Below are positions 56,082 through 64,000 of a stretch of 64,000 nucleotides of DNA, in pieces. The notes beneath the pieces were generated by a model. That model was not told the DNA's origin. It searched no databases and was given only the letters and a program-made list of their open reading frames with translations. The position numbers and the translations under genes were made by a program. Location of the stretch: contig NZ_JAVBIK010000001.1 in assembly GCF_032193805.1 (NCBI RefSeq), positions 3,369,001-3,433,000 on the forward strand. The letters run 5' to 3'. This stretch comes from Rhodoferax potami. Lineage in GTDB: Bacteria; Pseudomonadota; Gammaproteobacteria; Burkholderiales; Burkholderiaceae_C. Within the stretch, counting starts at the first letter, position 1. Each line of letters opens with the position of its first letter.

Positions 56082-56915
56082 ATGGCAGATAACCCGCAGA
56101 AACCCGCGTTCGATGGCGACATGGCGGCGTACACCGCATTGGGCGGCGCGGTGTACCGCGCATCTGCGCTCACGCGCGGCCCCTGGCACCCGCAGCAACA
56201 ACACGCCGGCCCGCCGATCGCCCTGGTGAGCCACGCCTTGGAGGCCGCGGCCCAAGCGCATGGGCTGCACCACCTAGCCCGCTTGACTGCCAATTTGTTG
56301 CGCCCCGTGCCGATTGCCGATATCGAAGTCAGGGTACAAGAAGACTATGTGGGTCGAAATGCCGGCCACTTCTCTGCGGTCGCCCTGGCGGATGGCAAAG
56401 AGCTGATTCGCGCCACCGCACTGTTTCAGCGCGAGGACGAGGTCGGCCTGCCCGATGGCCTGCCCGGTCACCCCTTGCCGCTGGCACCCAAGCAGCCGGA
56501 TGTGTCACCCGTGCAGCGCTTCCCGTTTGCGCACCATGAATGGGGCTACCCCGATCTGGTGGAAACGCGCACGGCCCAGGGCCGTATGTTTGACGGCCCG
56601 AGCGCGGTGTGGTTTCGCATGAGCCATCCGCTGGTGATGGGCCAAACGCCTAGCGCCTACCAGCGTGTGGCGGTGGCAGCCGACTCGGGCAACGGCATCA
56701 GCGCGATTCTGGATTTGTCCACCCACGTGTTTGTGAACTCCGACCTCACCATCAACCTGCTGCGCAAACCGGTGGGTGAGTGGGTGTGCTTGGACGCTCG
56801 CACCCATTTGTCCAGCCATGGCGGAGGGCTGGCGGAGTCGGCTCTGTACGACGAGCTGGGATTGATCGGGAGGGCTACGCAGAGCTTGTTTGTGAGGCGT
56901 CGCTACAGCGCGTAG
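56082..56915 (+). CDS. Acyl-CoA thioesterase-family protein (double hotdog type)
   Basis: A 277-residue protein of the TesB-like double-hotdog family, probably hydrolysing acyl-CoA. The N-terminal half has GPWHPQQQHAGPPIALVSHAL and ADIEVRVQEDYVGRNAGHFS. The C-terminal half has ISAILDLSTHVFVNSDLTINLLR and ARTHLSSHGGGLAESALYDE. A 245-bp segment (56661-56905) is repeated directly after it. The junction brings a TAG at 56913-56915, so the C-terminus ends FVRRRYSA, possibly altered from the ancestral end. GGAGC precedes the start. Confidence 0.85.
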   Translation: MADNPQKPAFDGDMAAYTALGGAVYRASALTRGPWHPQQQHAGPPIALVSHALEAAAQAHGLHHLARLTANLLRPVPIADIEVRVQEDYVGRNAGHFSAVALADGKELIRATALFQREDEVGLPDGLPGHPLPLAPKQPDVSPVQRFPFAHHEWGYPDLVETRTAQGRMFDGPSAVWFRMSHPLVMGQTPSAYQRVAVAADSGNGISAILDLSTHVFVNSDLTINLLRKPVGEWVCLDARTHLSSHGGGLAESALYDELGLIGRATQSLFVRRRYSA

Positions 56916-57143
56916 CGGTGGCGGCCGACTCGGGCAACGGCATCAGCGCGATTCTGGATTTGTCGACCCACGTGTTTGTGAACTCCGACCTCACCATCAA
57001 CCTGCTGCGCAAACCGGTGGGTGAGTGGGTGTGCTTGGATGCCCGCACCCATTTGTCCAGCCACGGCGGGGGGCTGGCGGAGTCGGCTCTGTACGACGAG
57101 CTGGGATTGATCGGGCGGGCGACGAAGAGTTAGTTTGTGAGGA
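56661..57143 (+). repeat. Tandem 245-bp duplication at the 3' end of the thioesterase gene
   Basis: The segment from 56661 repeats from 56906 with constant offset 245 over about 225 bases. 245 is not a multiple of three, so the second copy is read in another frame. Within the aligned codons I count eleven synonymous differences, one amino-acid change (Gln/Lys), and then a TTG/TAG difference that ends the second copy. Similarity fades after the FVR residues. Confidence 0.92.
56906..57133 (+). pseudogene. Fragment of a second thioesterase C-terminal region
   Basis: The second copy of the repeat encodes QRVAVAADSGNGISAILDL through ELGLIGRATKS in its own frame and lacks a start and the N-terminal two thirds. 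It therefore cannot make a full enzyme. The almost purely synonymous divergence from the neighbouring intact gene suggests that it descended from a functional homologue before being truncated. Confidence 0.75.
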
Positions 57144-57438
57144 AACGATAGCTAGGTGGTTTGGGGGATCGTCCTTTCCGAGCAGGGTAGACTAGAGGAG
57201 TTTTGGCTTGGTGCTGCTGATGGGCAATAAAAGACCCAGGCGCGCTTTCATCGGCACCACTTAAGACTGGTGGCCTAGTTGTGTTGATCTAGAGCTGATG
57301 CCGGATTGATGAACCCGTTCCAATGGCTCCTGAAGTGTGCTACCCGCGCTATTGCTTGGCGGTCCTCGTGTACCTTAGCGCCGGAGGCCTGATAGATATT
57401 CTTAGTCGAAGTTTTATTTCTGGTTAGGCGTGTTTCTT
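57144..57438. other. Non-coding region before the exopolysaccharide locus
   Basis: About 295 bases without a plausible gene. It must carry the promoter of the exopolysaccharide locus. I saw no clear -35/-10 pair, repeats or terminator; the GC content falls near its end (ATAGATATTCTTAG around 57396-57407). Confidence 0.5.
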
Positions 57439-59793
57439 ATGAAGTTTTCGTATTTTTTATCCCGAATCACACTGGCCTTGGGTGTGTTGGGCTGTGCTTC
57501 TGTCGTCAACGCCCAGTTCGGCAATCCCAGCACTTTTTCTAATGCAGGCCAGGTTGGAGCAGAAGCGCCCGTTCGCAACTTGCCATCTACCGCCAATGGT
57601 GCCGCAAGCGCTCCCAATCAAGTCAGGGGCGTTGCTTTGCCCAGCAGGCAGGCTAGGTCCAATGAACCGCCTGTCGCCAGTGAGTCGGCGTTGACGTTGC
57701 CTGAAACGGGTGGTGCGGCATGGAAAGAAGAGCCACCGAGCCAATTTCAGAAGTTTGCCCAAGAGTCGACAGGGACTTTGCTTCCGATATTCGGAAGTCA
57801 GCTTTTTGAGTTTCCTCAGAGCTATGCACCCGATGCGGGCCTCGCCGCGCCGGCAAACTATGTACTTGGCCCAGGCGACGAAGTGCAGGTACAAATTTGG
57901 GGCGCGATAGACGAGTCCGCCTCGTTCGTATTGGACCGCGAAGGCCGAATTTTCATTCCTAAGGTCGGGTCGCTTTCGTTGGCCGGCGTGACCAGTGTCA
58001 ATCTTGAGTCCGCCCTGAAAGGGCACCTCAGCAAGGTGTTTACGAACTTTGGTTTGAGCGCCAGTTTAGGGAAGTTGCGCAGTGTCCAAGTTTATGTGGT
58101 GGGGCAAGCGCGTCGCCCTGGGACCTATTCTGTCTCCAGCCTCAGCACCTTGGTGAATGTTCTGTTTGCCAGCGGTGGCCCAAGTGCAAATGGGTCGATG
58201 CGGAGTATTGAGCTGCGTCGTGCGGGCCGTGTGGTGACGAAGCTTGATTTGTATGACTTCATCGCCAAAGGCGATAAATCAGCCGACATGGCTGTGTTGC
58301 CTGGAGACGTCGTCTTTATTCCGCCAGCGACCCGTCGTGTTGCCATCGCGGGTGCATATGACCAAAAAGCGGTTTACGAACTCAAAGACGCTACCACCAC
58401 CATCGGCGATGTGTTGGCCTTGGGCGGTGGTGCTTCTCCGGTCGCAAATTTCCGTAAAGCATTGCTTGAACGAGTCTTCGCGGACAAAACACCACCGCGG
58501 CAAGTGGTCGATATTGCTCTTGATGCCAAAGGCTTGGCGCAAGTCTTGGTGCCCGGCGACATCTTGACACTGTTGCCAGTGAGCGGCGCGTTTTCCAACG
58601 CGGTAACGCTGCAGGGAGTGGTCGCTGAGCCTCTTCGGTACAGCTGGTTCGACGGAATGCGTGTTTCAGATTTGATCCCAGATCGGGATGCGCTCATCAC
58701 CCAAGAGTACTACCGCCGTATGAATGGTTTGACCCGTATTCCAAGTGACACCGATACGAAAGGTGCTGGTAGTCGGGAGGAAAAGCGTGGTTTTGACGAA
58801 CGGGTGAGAAATAAAAATGAGCAAATCAACTGGGATTACGCGGTCATTGAACGTTTGTCTCGCGCTGATCTGAGTGTCTCGTTGATTCCGTTCAACTTGG
58901 CCAAGGCAGTCGTGGGGCGTGATCCTCAGCACAATCTCGTGTTGCAACCAGGGGATGTTTTGACGATCGTCAGTCAAAAAGACATCGCTCTCCCTCAGGA
59001 AAAACAGACGAGGTTGGTTCGCTTGGAGGGGGAAGTAGCAGCTCCCGGTGTGTACGAGGCGCTTCCCGGCGAGACCTTGCCGCAGCTCATCAAGCGCATC
59101 GGCGGTTTGACCCCACAGGCCTATTTGTTTGGCACAGAGTTCAGCCGTGAGTCGGTCCGCCTGCGGCAGCAAGAAAACCTGAGGTCACTGGTTCGGCGTT
59201 TGGAGGGCGAGCTACAAAGTAAGGTGCAGACCAGTCCCGCCGCCAATGGACAAGACGCTGCCACCTTGGCTTTGGTCGCCCAACAACAGCAAGCGCAACT
59301 GAAATCGCAAATTGATAGGCTAAAAGCGCTCAAGAGCAATGGCCGGTTGGCGCTAGAGCTCGATACCGCGGCCCAAAGTTTGGCAGGGTTGCCCAACCTC
59401 CCCTTGGAGGATGGAGATCGTGTGCTGGTGCCATCGATGCCTGGATTTATCTCGGCTTTCGGTGCTGTTTATAACGAGAATGCAATGATTTACAAGCCAG
59501 GAAAGACTGTGGGCGATGTCGTGCGAGCCGCAGGAACTACAGAAGACGCCGAGTCCAGCGGTGCTTTCGTGCTGAGGGCGGATGGCAGTGTGGTGTCTAG
59601 GCGGGATAGCAATCGGATATTTGGCGGTGGTTTTGAGTCGCTTGCCGTGATGCCGGGGGACACATTGGTGGTGCCCGCCAAGCTTGACCGTGAATCTGTG
59701 TATGCATTTACCGTGCGGTCACTGAAAGAACTGACCCAGATTTTTGCCAATTTGGGTATCGGTGCCGCTGCTATCAAAACTCTGCGGAACTGA
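57439..59793 (+). CDS. Polysaccharide export protein, Wza-like with SLBB domains
   Basis: A 784-residue outer-membrane exporter component. Signal peptide at 1-28 (LSRITLALGVLGCASVVNA). The polysaccharide-export domain starts near residue 137 (NYVLGPGDEVQVQIWGAIDE), and several SLBB domains follow (VYVVGQARRPGTYSVS, RVAIAGAYDQKAVYEL, VTLQGVVAEPLRYSW, RLEGEVAAPGVYEALPG). It is about twice as long as E. coli Wza because of extra SLBB repeats and a coiled-coil stretch (QQQQAQLKSQIDRLKALK). The ATG at 57439 is preferred over an upstream GTG. It shares one base with the Wzz-like gene. Confidence 0.93.
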   Translation: MKFSYFLSRITLALGVLGCASVVNAQFGNPSTFSNAGQVGAEAPVRNLPSTANGAASAPNQVRGVALPSRQARSNEPPVASESALTLPETGGAAWKEEPPSQFQKFAQESTGTLLPIFGSQLFEFPQSYAPDAGLAAPANYVLGPGDEVQVQIWGAIDESASFVLDREGRIFIPKVGSLSLAGVTSVNLESALKGHLSKVFTNFGLSASLGKLRSVQVYVVGQARRPGTYSVSSLSTLVNVLFASGGPSANGSMRSIELRRAGRVVTKLDLYDFIAKGDKSADMAVLPGDVVFIPPATRRVAIAGAYDQKAVYELKDATTTIGDVLALGGGASPVANFRKALLERVFADKTPPRQVVDIALDAKGLAQVLVPGDILTLLPVSGAFSNAVTLQGVVAEPLRYSWFDGMRVSDLIPDRDALITQEYYRRMNGLTRIPSDTDTKGAGSREEKRGFDERVRNKNEQINWDYAVIERLSRADLSVSLIPFNLAKAVVGRDPQHNLVLQPGDVLTIVSQKDIALPQEKQTRLVRLEGEVAAPGVYEALPGETLPQLIKRIGGLTPQAYLFGTEFSRESVRLRQQENLRSLVRRLEGELQSKVQTSPAANGQDAATLALVAQQQQAQLKSQIDRLKALKSNGRLALELDTAAQSLAGLPNLPLEDGDRVLVPSMPGFISAFGAVYNENAMIYKPGKTVGDVVRAAGTTEDAESSGAFVLRADGSVVSRRDSNRIFGGGFESLAVMPGDTLVVPAKLDRESVYAFTVRSLKELTQIFANLGIGAAAIKTLRN

Positions 59794-60968
59794 TGAATTC
59801 CATGAATCATGAATCCAACACCGAAGCAGCTGAAGACGATGAAATCAGTCTTTTGGACCTGCTACAAGTAATTGCTGAAAATCTGCGTTTATTGATATTG
59901 GCTCCGATTGGTTTGGGGCTTGCGGCACTTGCTATTTCATTCGGCCTGGCGCCAACGTACACTGCGAGCACCGTATTCATGCCTCCGCAGCAGCAGCAGG
60001 GAAGTGCAGCGATGATGCTGCAAAGTCTTGGTGCCCTTGGCGGTGTGGCTGGTGCAGCCGCGGGCATCAAGAGTCCGAATGATCAATATGTTTCGCTGCT
60101 TAAGAGCGACGCTGTGGCCAACGCGCTGATTGGGAGATTTGGTTTACTTGAACAATTTGAGCTCAAATCCTTAACCGATGCCCGAGCGCAATTGGATGGA
60201 GTCAGCAAAATCACGTCAGGCAAAGACGGCCTGATCGTTGTCTCGGTCGACAATGGCTCTCCCAAGCTCGCTGCGGATATTGCGAATGCGTATGTTGAAG
60301 AGCTTCGGACACTGCTTGCCCGGCTGGCGGTTACTGAAGCTCAGCAGCGCAGGGTCTTCTTTGAAACCCAGCTCGAAGCGACCAAGCGGAATCTGTCGAT
60401 TGCGGAGACCGCACTCCGTAGTTCGGGCGTCAACAGCTCCGCTCTAAAGTCCAGCCCTGTTGCCACGATCAGCGCAGTAGCGCAAGTGCAGGCGCAAATA
60501 GCAGCCCAAGAAGTAAAAGTGGCCAGTATGCGGGGCTACCTTACAGAGTCTGCACCCGACTTCAAGCAAGCGATGACAGAGCTCTCTGCACTCAGAACAC
60601 AGTTTGCAAAATTGGAAAAGCCATCTCCGGTCGACGGTGATAACGCGGGTTACGTTGGGCGAGTTCGGGATGTCAAATACTACGAAACCCTTTTTGAATT
60701 GTTTGCCAAACAATACGAATTAGCCCGGGTAGACGAAGCCCGTGAAGGTGCGCTGATTCAGGTGGTGGATGCAGCGGTTCCTCCAGAGAAGAAAAGTAAA
60801 CCCAAAAAAGCGCTAATTGCTACGCTAGTGACCCTTGCATCTTTTTTTGTGTTGTTGCTTTTTGTATTCATGCGCCATGCCGTTAGAAATGCAGTCGCCG
60901 ACCCTGAGTTGGCAGAGAAACTGTTGCGTTTGCGACACGCGGCCCGACGTTCTATCGGTGTGAATTGA
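59793..60968 (+). CDS. Wzz-type polysaccharide co-polymerase
   Basis: A 391-residue inner-membrane chain-length regulator. It has an N-terminal helix (LRLLILAPIGLGLAALAISF), a large periplasmic coiled-coil domain, and a C-terminal helix (ALIATLVTLASFFVLLLFVF) preceded by the Pro-rich DAAVPPEKKSKPKKAL typical of Wzz. No tyrosine kinase domain follows, so it resembles the short form. Its ATG shares the last base of the Wza-like stop. Together they form the export machinery of this locus. Confidence 0.92.
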   Translation: MNSMNHESNTEAAEDDEISLLDLLQVIAENLRLLILAPIGLGLAALAISFGLAPTYTASTVFMPPQQQQGSAAMMLQSLGALGGVAGAAAGIKSPNDQYVSLLKSDAVANALIGRFGLLEQFELKSLTDARAQLDGVSKITSGKDGLIVVSVDNGSPKLAADIANAYVEELRTLLARLAVTEAQQRRVFFETQLEATKRNLSIAETALRSSGVNSSALKSSPVATISAVAQVQAQIAAQEVKVASMRGYLTESAPDFKQAMTELSALRTQFAKLEKPSPVDGDNAGYVGRVRDVKYYETLFELFAKQYELARVDEAREGALIQVVDAAVPPEKKSKPKKALIATLVTLASFFVLLLFVFMRHAVRNAVADPELAEKLLRLRHAARRSIGVN

Positions 60969-61059
60969 AGGCCTGAGTGTAGTAATATCCGTGAGTCTGG
61001 GGCGGCTGTACGTTGGCCTGGCTTGGTCTGATTCATAGATTTTTAAAAAGGGGTTTGCT

Positions 61060-61362
61060 ATGAAAGTTTCTAAATTGTTGGCCGCAGCTGTTGTTTTGGC
61101 GTCCTTGACTTCCCAGTCAGCATTAGCTCAAGCTGGCGGTGCAGGTGCTGGCGGTGGTGCTAGTGCTGGCGGTGCAGGTGCTGGCGGTGCTGCAGGTGCG
61201 GGTGCAGGTGCTGCAGGTGCTGCAGCGGCTGCTGGTGGCGCTGTTGCTGTTTCTGCTGCTTCTTTGCTGCCTTTGGCGTTGGTAGCGGGTGTCGTGACAG
61301 TAGCTACAACTAACCAAAACTCTTCTGGAACTACGCCAGGAACAACTGCCGGTTCAAACTAA
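61060..61362 (+). CDS. YjbE/GfcA-like Gly/Ala-rich secreted protein
   Basis: A 100-residue protein: signal peptide (KVSKLLAAAVVLASLTSQSALA), then about 45 residues of almost only Gly and Ala, a hydrophobic segment (SAASLLPLALVAGVVTVATT) and a Thr/Gly/Ser-rich tail (SSGTTPGTTAGSN). The composition and position just before a YjbF lipoprotein gene match YjbE of E. coli. Its role there is unknown. The tail resembles a matrix-bound or secreted peptide. A terminator follows. Confidence 0.7.
   Translation: MKVSKLLAAAVVLASLTSQSALAQAGGAGAGGGASAGGAGAGGAAGAGAGAAGAAAAAGGAVAVSAASLLPLALVAGVVTVATTNQNSSGTTPGTTAGSN
61138..61250 (+). repeat. GGTGCAGGTGCTGGC-type low-complexity repeat
   Basis: Imperfect tandem units of GGTGCAGGTGCTGGC and shorter GGTGCT steps encode the Gly/Ala tract of the YjbE-like protein. 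Such runs can slip in replication, but all steps are multiples of three, so changes would keep the frame. Confidence 0.75.
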
Positions 61363-61379
61363 CCAGCTTCTGTTCTCCC

Positions 61380-61402
61380 AGGCGCCTGCGGGCGCCTTTT
61401 TT
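61380..61402 (+). terminator. Terminator between the YjbE-like and YjbF-like genes
   Basis: AGGCGCC and GGCGCCT form a perfect 7-bp stem around TGCG, with six T residues. It follows the YjbE-like stop by 18 bases and ends 17 bases before the YjbF-like start. It probably gives more yjbE than downstream message. Confidence 0.85.
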
Positions 61403-61418
61403 ATTGGGGCATCCTCCA

Positions 61419-62141
61419 TTGAATCTTATTGCTCGACTCATCTTGGGGGGGCTCGTAGTCTTGGCAAGTGGCTGCTCCTCGCTGCTAGGCCCTGAGACAG
61501 AAACAGCCGCCTATTTGTTTCATAAAGAAGAATCGACTAAGGCCCGGCTGAATAAGTTAGCGTCCCGGCTAAACCCCTCGATACGCTATTTGCTGGTCCA
61601 TCAGGAAGGAAACCTGCCAACCTTACTGGTACTTGGCAATGTGCTTCAAGTCCCAGAGGGGCCTATAGAGGTGTGGTATTCGGCGGGAGCTGAGCTCTTC
61701 AAGTTTCAATCGGGAAGACTGGTGGGAACCAACGGGCTCCCAGTTGATTGGACCTCCGTTCGGTTCTTGTCAAAAATTCCTTCGTGGGAAACCTTGTCCC
61801 CGGACAATGCTCCTGTCTACATGCGGTCGAGAAGCGAGTTGCCGGGCTATCTCTCGAACAAAAAGGAGTCCGTGAGGCTCACACGTATGGTAGTTTCAGC
61901 TGATGGTGTTCTTCGGTTGCCTTTCTCTTTGTCAGAGGCTATGCCCCCGTCCTCGCTGAAAAACTACACCTGGTTCCGTGAGCAAGTTGTTGCAGATAGC
62001 CCGCACGCTGTATTGCCGGAGAGTTGGTTTGCAGTTGCCCAAGATGATGGGGAGGAACGAGTGGTTTTTTCCCGGCAATGTGTAAGCGCGCAAATGTGTT
62101 TTCAATTTCTCCAATGGCCTTTGCGTGGGGCAGGGCGATGA
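61419..62141 (+). CDS. YjbF/GfcB-family lipoprotein
   Basis: A 240-residue predicted outer-membrane lipoprotein, with lipobox LASGC after MNLIARLILGGLVV. The YjbF-type body includes LLVLGNVLQVPEGPIEVWYSAG and GRLVGTNGLP, with VDWTSVRFL. It probably supports exopolysaccharide export with YjbG/YjbH, as in E. coli gfcABCD. The TTG at 61419 is chosen as start, 5 codons after another TTG; no ATG fits without losing the signal. Its stop overlaps the next gene by 4 bases (ATGA). Confidence 0.8.
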   Translation: MNLIARLILGGLVVLASGCSSLLGPETETAAYLFHKEESTKARLNKLASRLNPSIRYLLVHQEGNLPTLLVLGNVLQVPEGPIEVWYSAGAELFKFQSGRLVGTNGLPVDWTSVRFLSKIPSWETLSPDNAPVYMRSRSELPGYLSNKKESVRLTRMVVSADGVLRLPFSLSEAMPPSSLKNYTWFREQVVADSPHAVLPESWFAVAQDDGEERVVFSRQCVSAQMCFQFLQWPLRGAGR

Positions 62142-64000
62142 ATAGCCGTTTTTCAAATCGAAATGTGACTCTTGTGGTCCTGTTGAGCTTAGCTTGGGTG
62201 CCACGGGTCTCAGCCGAGTTGCTGTCCCCTCCGCCATTTGAAAGTGCGCCATCGACTGGAGTTGTTTCCGGAGCAGTTCAGGCAGGCGAGCGCTTGAGTG
62301 ATTGGGTAATTCGCAATGTGCCTGCAATGCCAAATTCGTATGCCTTGCATTGGTTGGTTGCTGCGGAGAGAGGTCCGCAATTGGCCTTGCGCAATGCCGT
62401 GGTTTCGGGCCTTCGCATGACTAGCTTGGGTGAAACGGGGGGTACTGGGGCTTTGCGTGTGTTGGAGTCACTTCCCGTCACGGGGCGTGTGCCGCTTGCC
62501 AGTTCCGATGGATATTGGTTGCAAGTGTCACCACAGTTTGACCCGGTGCTGGGCGATCGTGACCATGTTCGTTGGTATGGCGAACCGAGCACGGTCGGGG
62601 TAATGGGGCACGATGGGCAGCTTTGCCTTGTGACGCATCAGCCTCTTTCACAACTACAGCAGTATGTTCGCGCTTGTATTGCTGCCGAATTGCCTGTTGA
62701 TACGGTTTGGGTCGTTCAGCCGGATGGCCGGGTGATCAAAGTAGCCTTTGCGGAGTGGAATGCTGAGCAAGATATCGAGTTGGCGCCCGGTGCCTGGGTT
62801 TGGGCTCCCGGCCGCGGTGCTGTGGGTGAAGGCACGTCTGCCAATCTGGCGCGGTTTTTGGCGACTCAGCCACCGGCTGAAAGTATTTTGCCTGAAAAGC
62901 CTAGGTTTGAGCCCGCTGCGCTTCCAGAAAAACGTGTGATCACTAAGCAGCAGTTAACGGCAAGTGATTGGGGCGAAATCGGCTTGTTGCAAACGCCGAC
63001 GGCACGAATGGCGCCAGCCGGGAGTGTCAGGACCCATTTTTCAGGCTCGTATCCCTATACGCGTGGAACCGTCATGCTGCAGCCATTCGATGGAATGGAA
63101 GCAGGTTTCAGATACACCGACATCGCCAATCGTTTGTACGGAGAATCCATTGCAGGCGACCAGACGTACAAAGATAAATCGATCGACGTGAAGCTGCGGC
63201 TTCTGAAAGAAAGCGCAAATCTGCCCGAGCTGGCGGTGGGTATGCGTGATATTGGTGGTACCGGCTTATTTTCCGGCGAGTATTTGGTGGCCAACAAGCG
63301 CTGGAGCGCCTGGGATGCTAGTTTGGGCTTGGGTTGGGGCTATCTAGGGGGACGGGGTGACATCCAGTCGCCCCTCGGCTTTTTGGGGAGCTCCTTCAAG
63401 AAGCGAGCTACCATCAGCACCGCATCTGGTGGCGAAACCAATGAGCAGAACCTGTTTCGTGGTGACGCATCGGTTTTCGGAGGCATCCAGTGGAGTTCTC
63501 CCACAGGAAAATGGGTGCTCAAAGCCGAATACGAGGGAAACAACTACGCCTCTGAGCCGTTGGGTGGACGCGAAAAACAAGACTCTCCATTCAATTTCGG
63601 ACTGGTCTATCGTTATTCCCCCAATGTAGATTTATCTGCCGGCTTTGAGCGTGGTAATCGCGTGATGTTCGGCTTAACGCTCCATCTTGGATTGCATCAG
63701 CTGGAGATGCCAAAGCTTCTAGACCGACCTTTGCCAGTGTTGGCTGCCAAGCCCCTGTCGCCAGCGGAGCCGCTTAACTGGTCAGCGATTGCCGCTGAAA
63801 TCAACGCTCAAACGGGCTGGACCGTCCGCGCGCTTTCGATCCAAGGGCATCGCCTCGTTTTGTCTGCTGAGTCGGATGGCGCAGTCTTTTTGAAAGAGCG
63901 GGTGGAGAAGGCCATTCGTGTATTGCATCACCGAGCACCCGTAGTTGTGAGGCACTTTTCCTTCGAGTTGAGCGAACGCGGCTTGGCCATGATGGGGCTT
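62138..64000 (+). CDS. Fused YjbG (GfcC) and YjbH (GfcD) protein, partial at window end
   Basis: An uninterrupted frame of 621 codons from ATG 62138 to the last base, so the 3' end is outside. Residues 1-26 look like a signal peptide (VTLVVLLSLAWVPRVSA). About 35-250 resembles GfcC/YjbG (VWVVQPDGRVIKVAFAEWN, IELAPGAWVWAPGRG). From about 270 the sequence is YjbH-like: GEIGLLQTPTARMAPAGSV, FRYTDIANRLYGESIAGDQT, LAVGMRDIGGTGLFSGEYLV, LGLGWGYLGGRGD; this is an outer-membrane barrel in E. coli. There is no frameshift in my reading. E. coli has two genes here, so the fusion is unusual. It is coupled to the lipoprotein gene. Confidence 0.85.
   Translation, partial: MNSRFSNRNVTLVVLLSLAWVPRVSAELLSPPPFESAPSTGVVSGAVQAGERLSDWVIRNVPAMPNSYALHWLVAAERGPQLALRNAVVSGLRMTSLGETGGTGALRVLESLPVTGRVPLASSDGYWLQVSPQFDPVLGDRDHVRWYGEPSTVGVMGHDGQLCLVTHQPLSQLQQYVRACIAAELPVDTVWVVQPDGRVIKVAFAEWNAEQDIELAPGAWVWAPGRGAVGEGTSANLARFLATQPPAESILPEKPRFEPAALPEKRVITKQQLTASDWGEIGLLQTPTARMAPAGSVRTHFSGSYPYTRGTVMLQPFDGMEAGFRYTDIANRLYGESIAGDQTYKDKSIDVKLRLLKESANLPELAVGMRDIGGTGLFSGEYLVANKRWSAWDASLGLGWGYLGGRGDIQSPLGFLGSSFKKRATISTASGGETNEQNLFRGDASVFGGIQWSSPTGKWVLKAEYEGNNYASEPLGGREKQDSPFNFGLVYRYSPNVDLSAGFERGNRVMFGLTLHLGLHQLEMPKLLDRPLPVLAAKPLSPAEPLNWSAIAAEINAQTGWTVRALSIQGHRLVLSAESDGAVFLKERVEKAIRVLHHRAPVVVRHFSFELSERGLAMMGL

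Noticed and set aside
62748..62939. Small frames within the final 1.9 kb (62748-62939, 62964-63191, 63357-63629)
   Set aside because: They lie inside the long YjbG-YjbH frame in other frames and show no independent signals.

Overview
The window is a gene-dense, GC-rich stretch of a betaproteobacterial chromosome, most likely from the family Comamonadaceae (Burkholderiales; a Rhodoferax/Curvibacter-like aquatic organism). The signs are the ilvB-ilvN-ilvC-pssA-leuA order, a small Trp-rich protein, a sigma factor/DUF3619/DUF3106/RDD block, a compact FNR-controlled cbb3 oxidase locus and a dispersed short repeat. The species call is an inference from gene content; I saw no rRNA, phage, plasmid or CRISPR.

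Layout. 1-4.3 kb: the end of a two-component system, then an orphan CheW and a chemoreceptor. 4.2-10.2 kb: an acyltransferase, nadE, glnB, dgkA, and a minus-strand block of ECF sigma factor, single-span membrane protein (DUF3619), DUF3106 and RDD. 10.5-16.6 kb: branched-chain amino acid synthesis (ilvB, ilvN, ilvC, leuA) with pssA. 16.7-25 kb: a D,D-peptidase preceded by a possible attenuator, an IclR regulator, the N-end-rule transferases aat and bpt, tRNA-Pro(UGG), tRNA-Arg(UCU), murI, class I fumarase and acs. 25.1-28.6 kb: a small cytochrome c, ilvD and lgt.

28.7-34.4 kb: a malonate catabolic operon made of a GntR regulator with a perfect 34-bp palindrome upstream, malonyl-CoA decarboxylase, a Bug-type binding protein, a crotonase and malonyl-CoA ligase. 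34.5-40.3 kb: a three-gene signalling operon: FIST sensor, 1200-residue hybrid histidine kinase, HD-GYP response regulator. 40.35-51.7 kb: a microaerobic block of usp, ccoI, ccoS, ccoNOQP, ccoG, ccoH, fnr, hemN and a SafE-like protein, with three near-identical FNR boxes. One box lies symmetrically between fnr and hemN.

51.8-57.1 kb: a GAF-GGDEF cyclase, dusA, a minus-strand envelope/stress group, and a thioesterase followed by a 245-bp duplicated segment. 57.4-64 kb: an exopolysaccharide locus combining Wza-like and Wzz-like genes with a yjbEFGH (gfcABCD) set, in which the YjbG and YjbH parts form one continuous reading frame that runs off the window.

The most interesting features are: the dispersed repeat that sits inside or ends several coding regions; the fused YjbG-YjbH protein; the duplicated thioesterase segment with almost only synonymous differences; the FIST/hybrid-kinase/HD-GYP operon; the possible leader-peptide attenuator before the D,D-peptidase; and the symmetric FNR site that fixes the fnr start.
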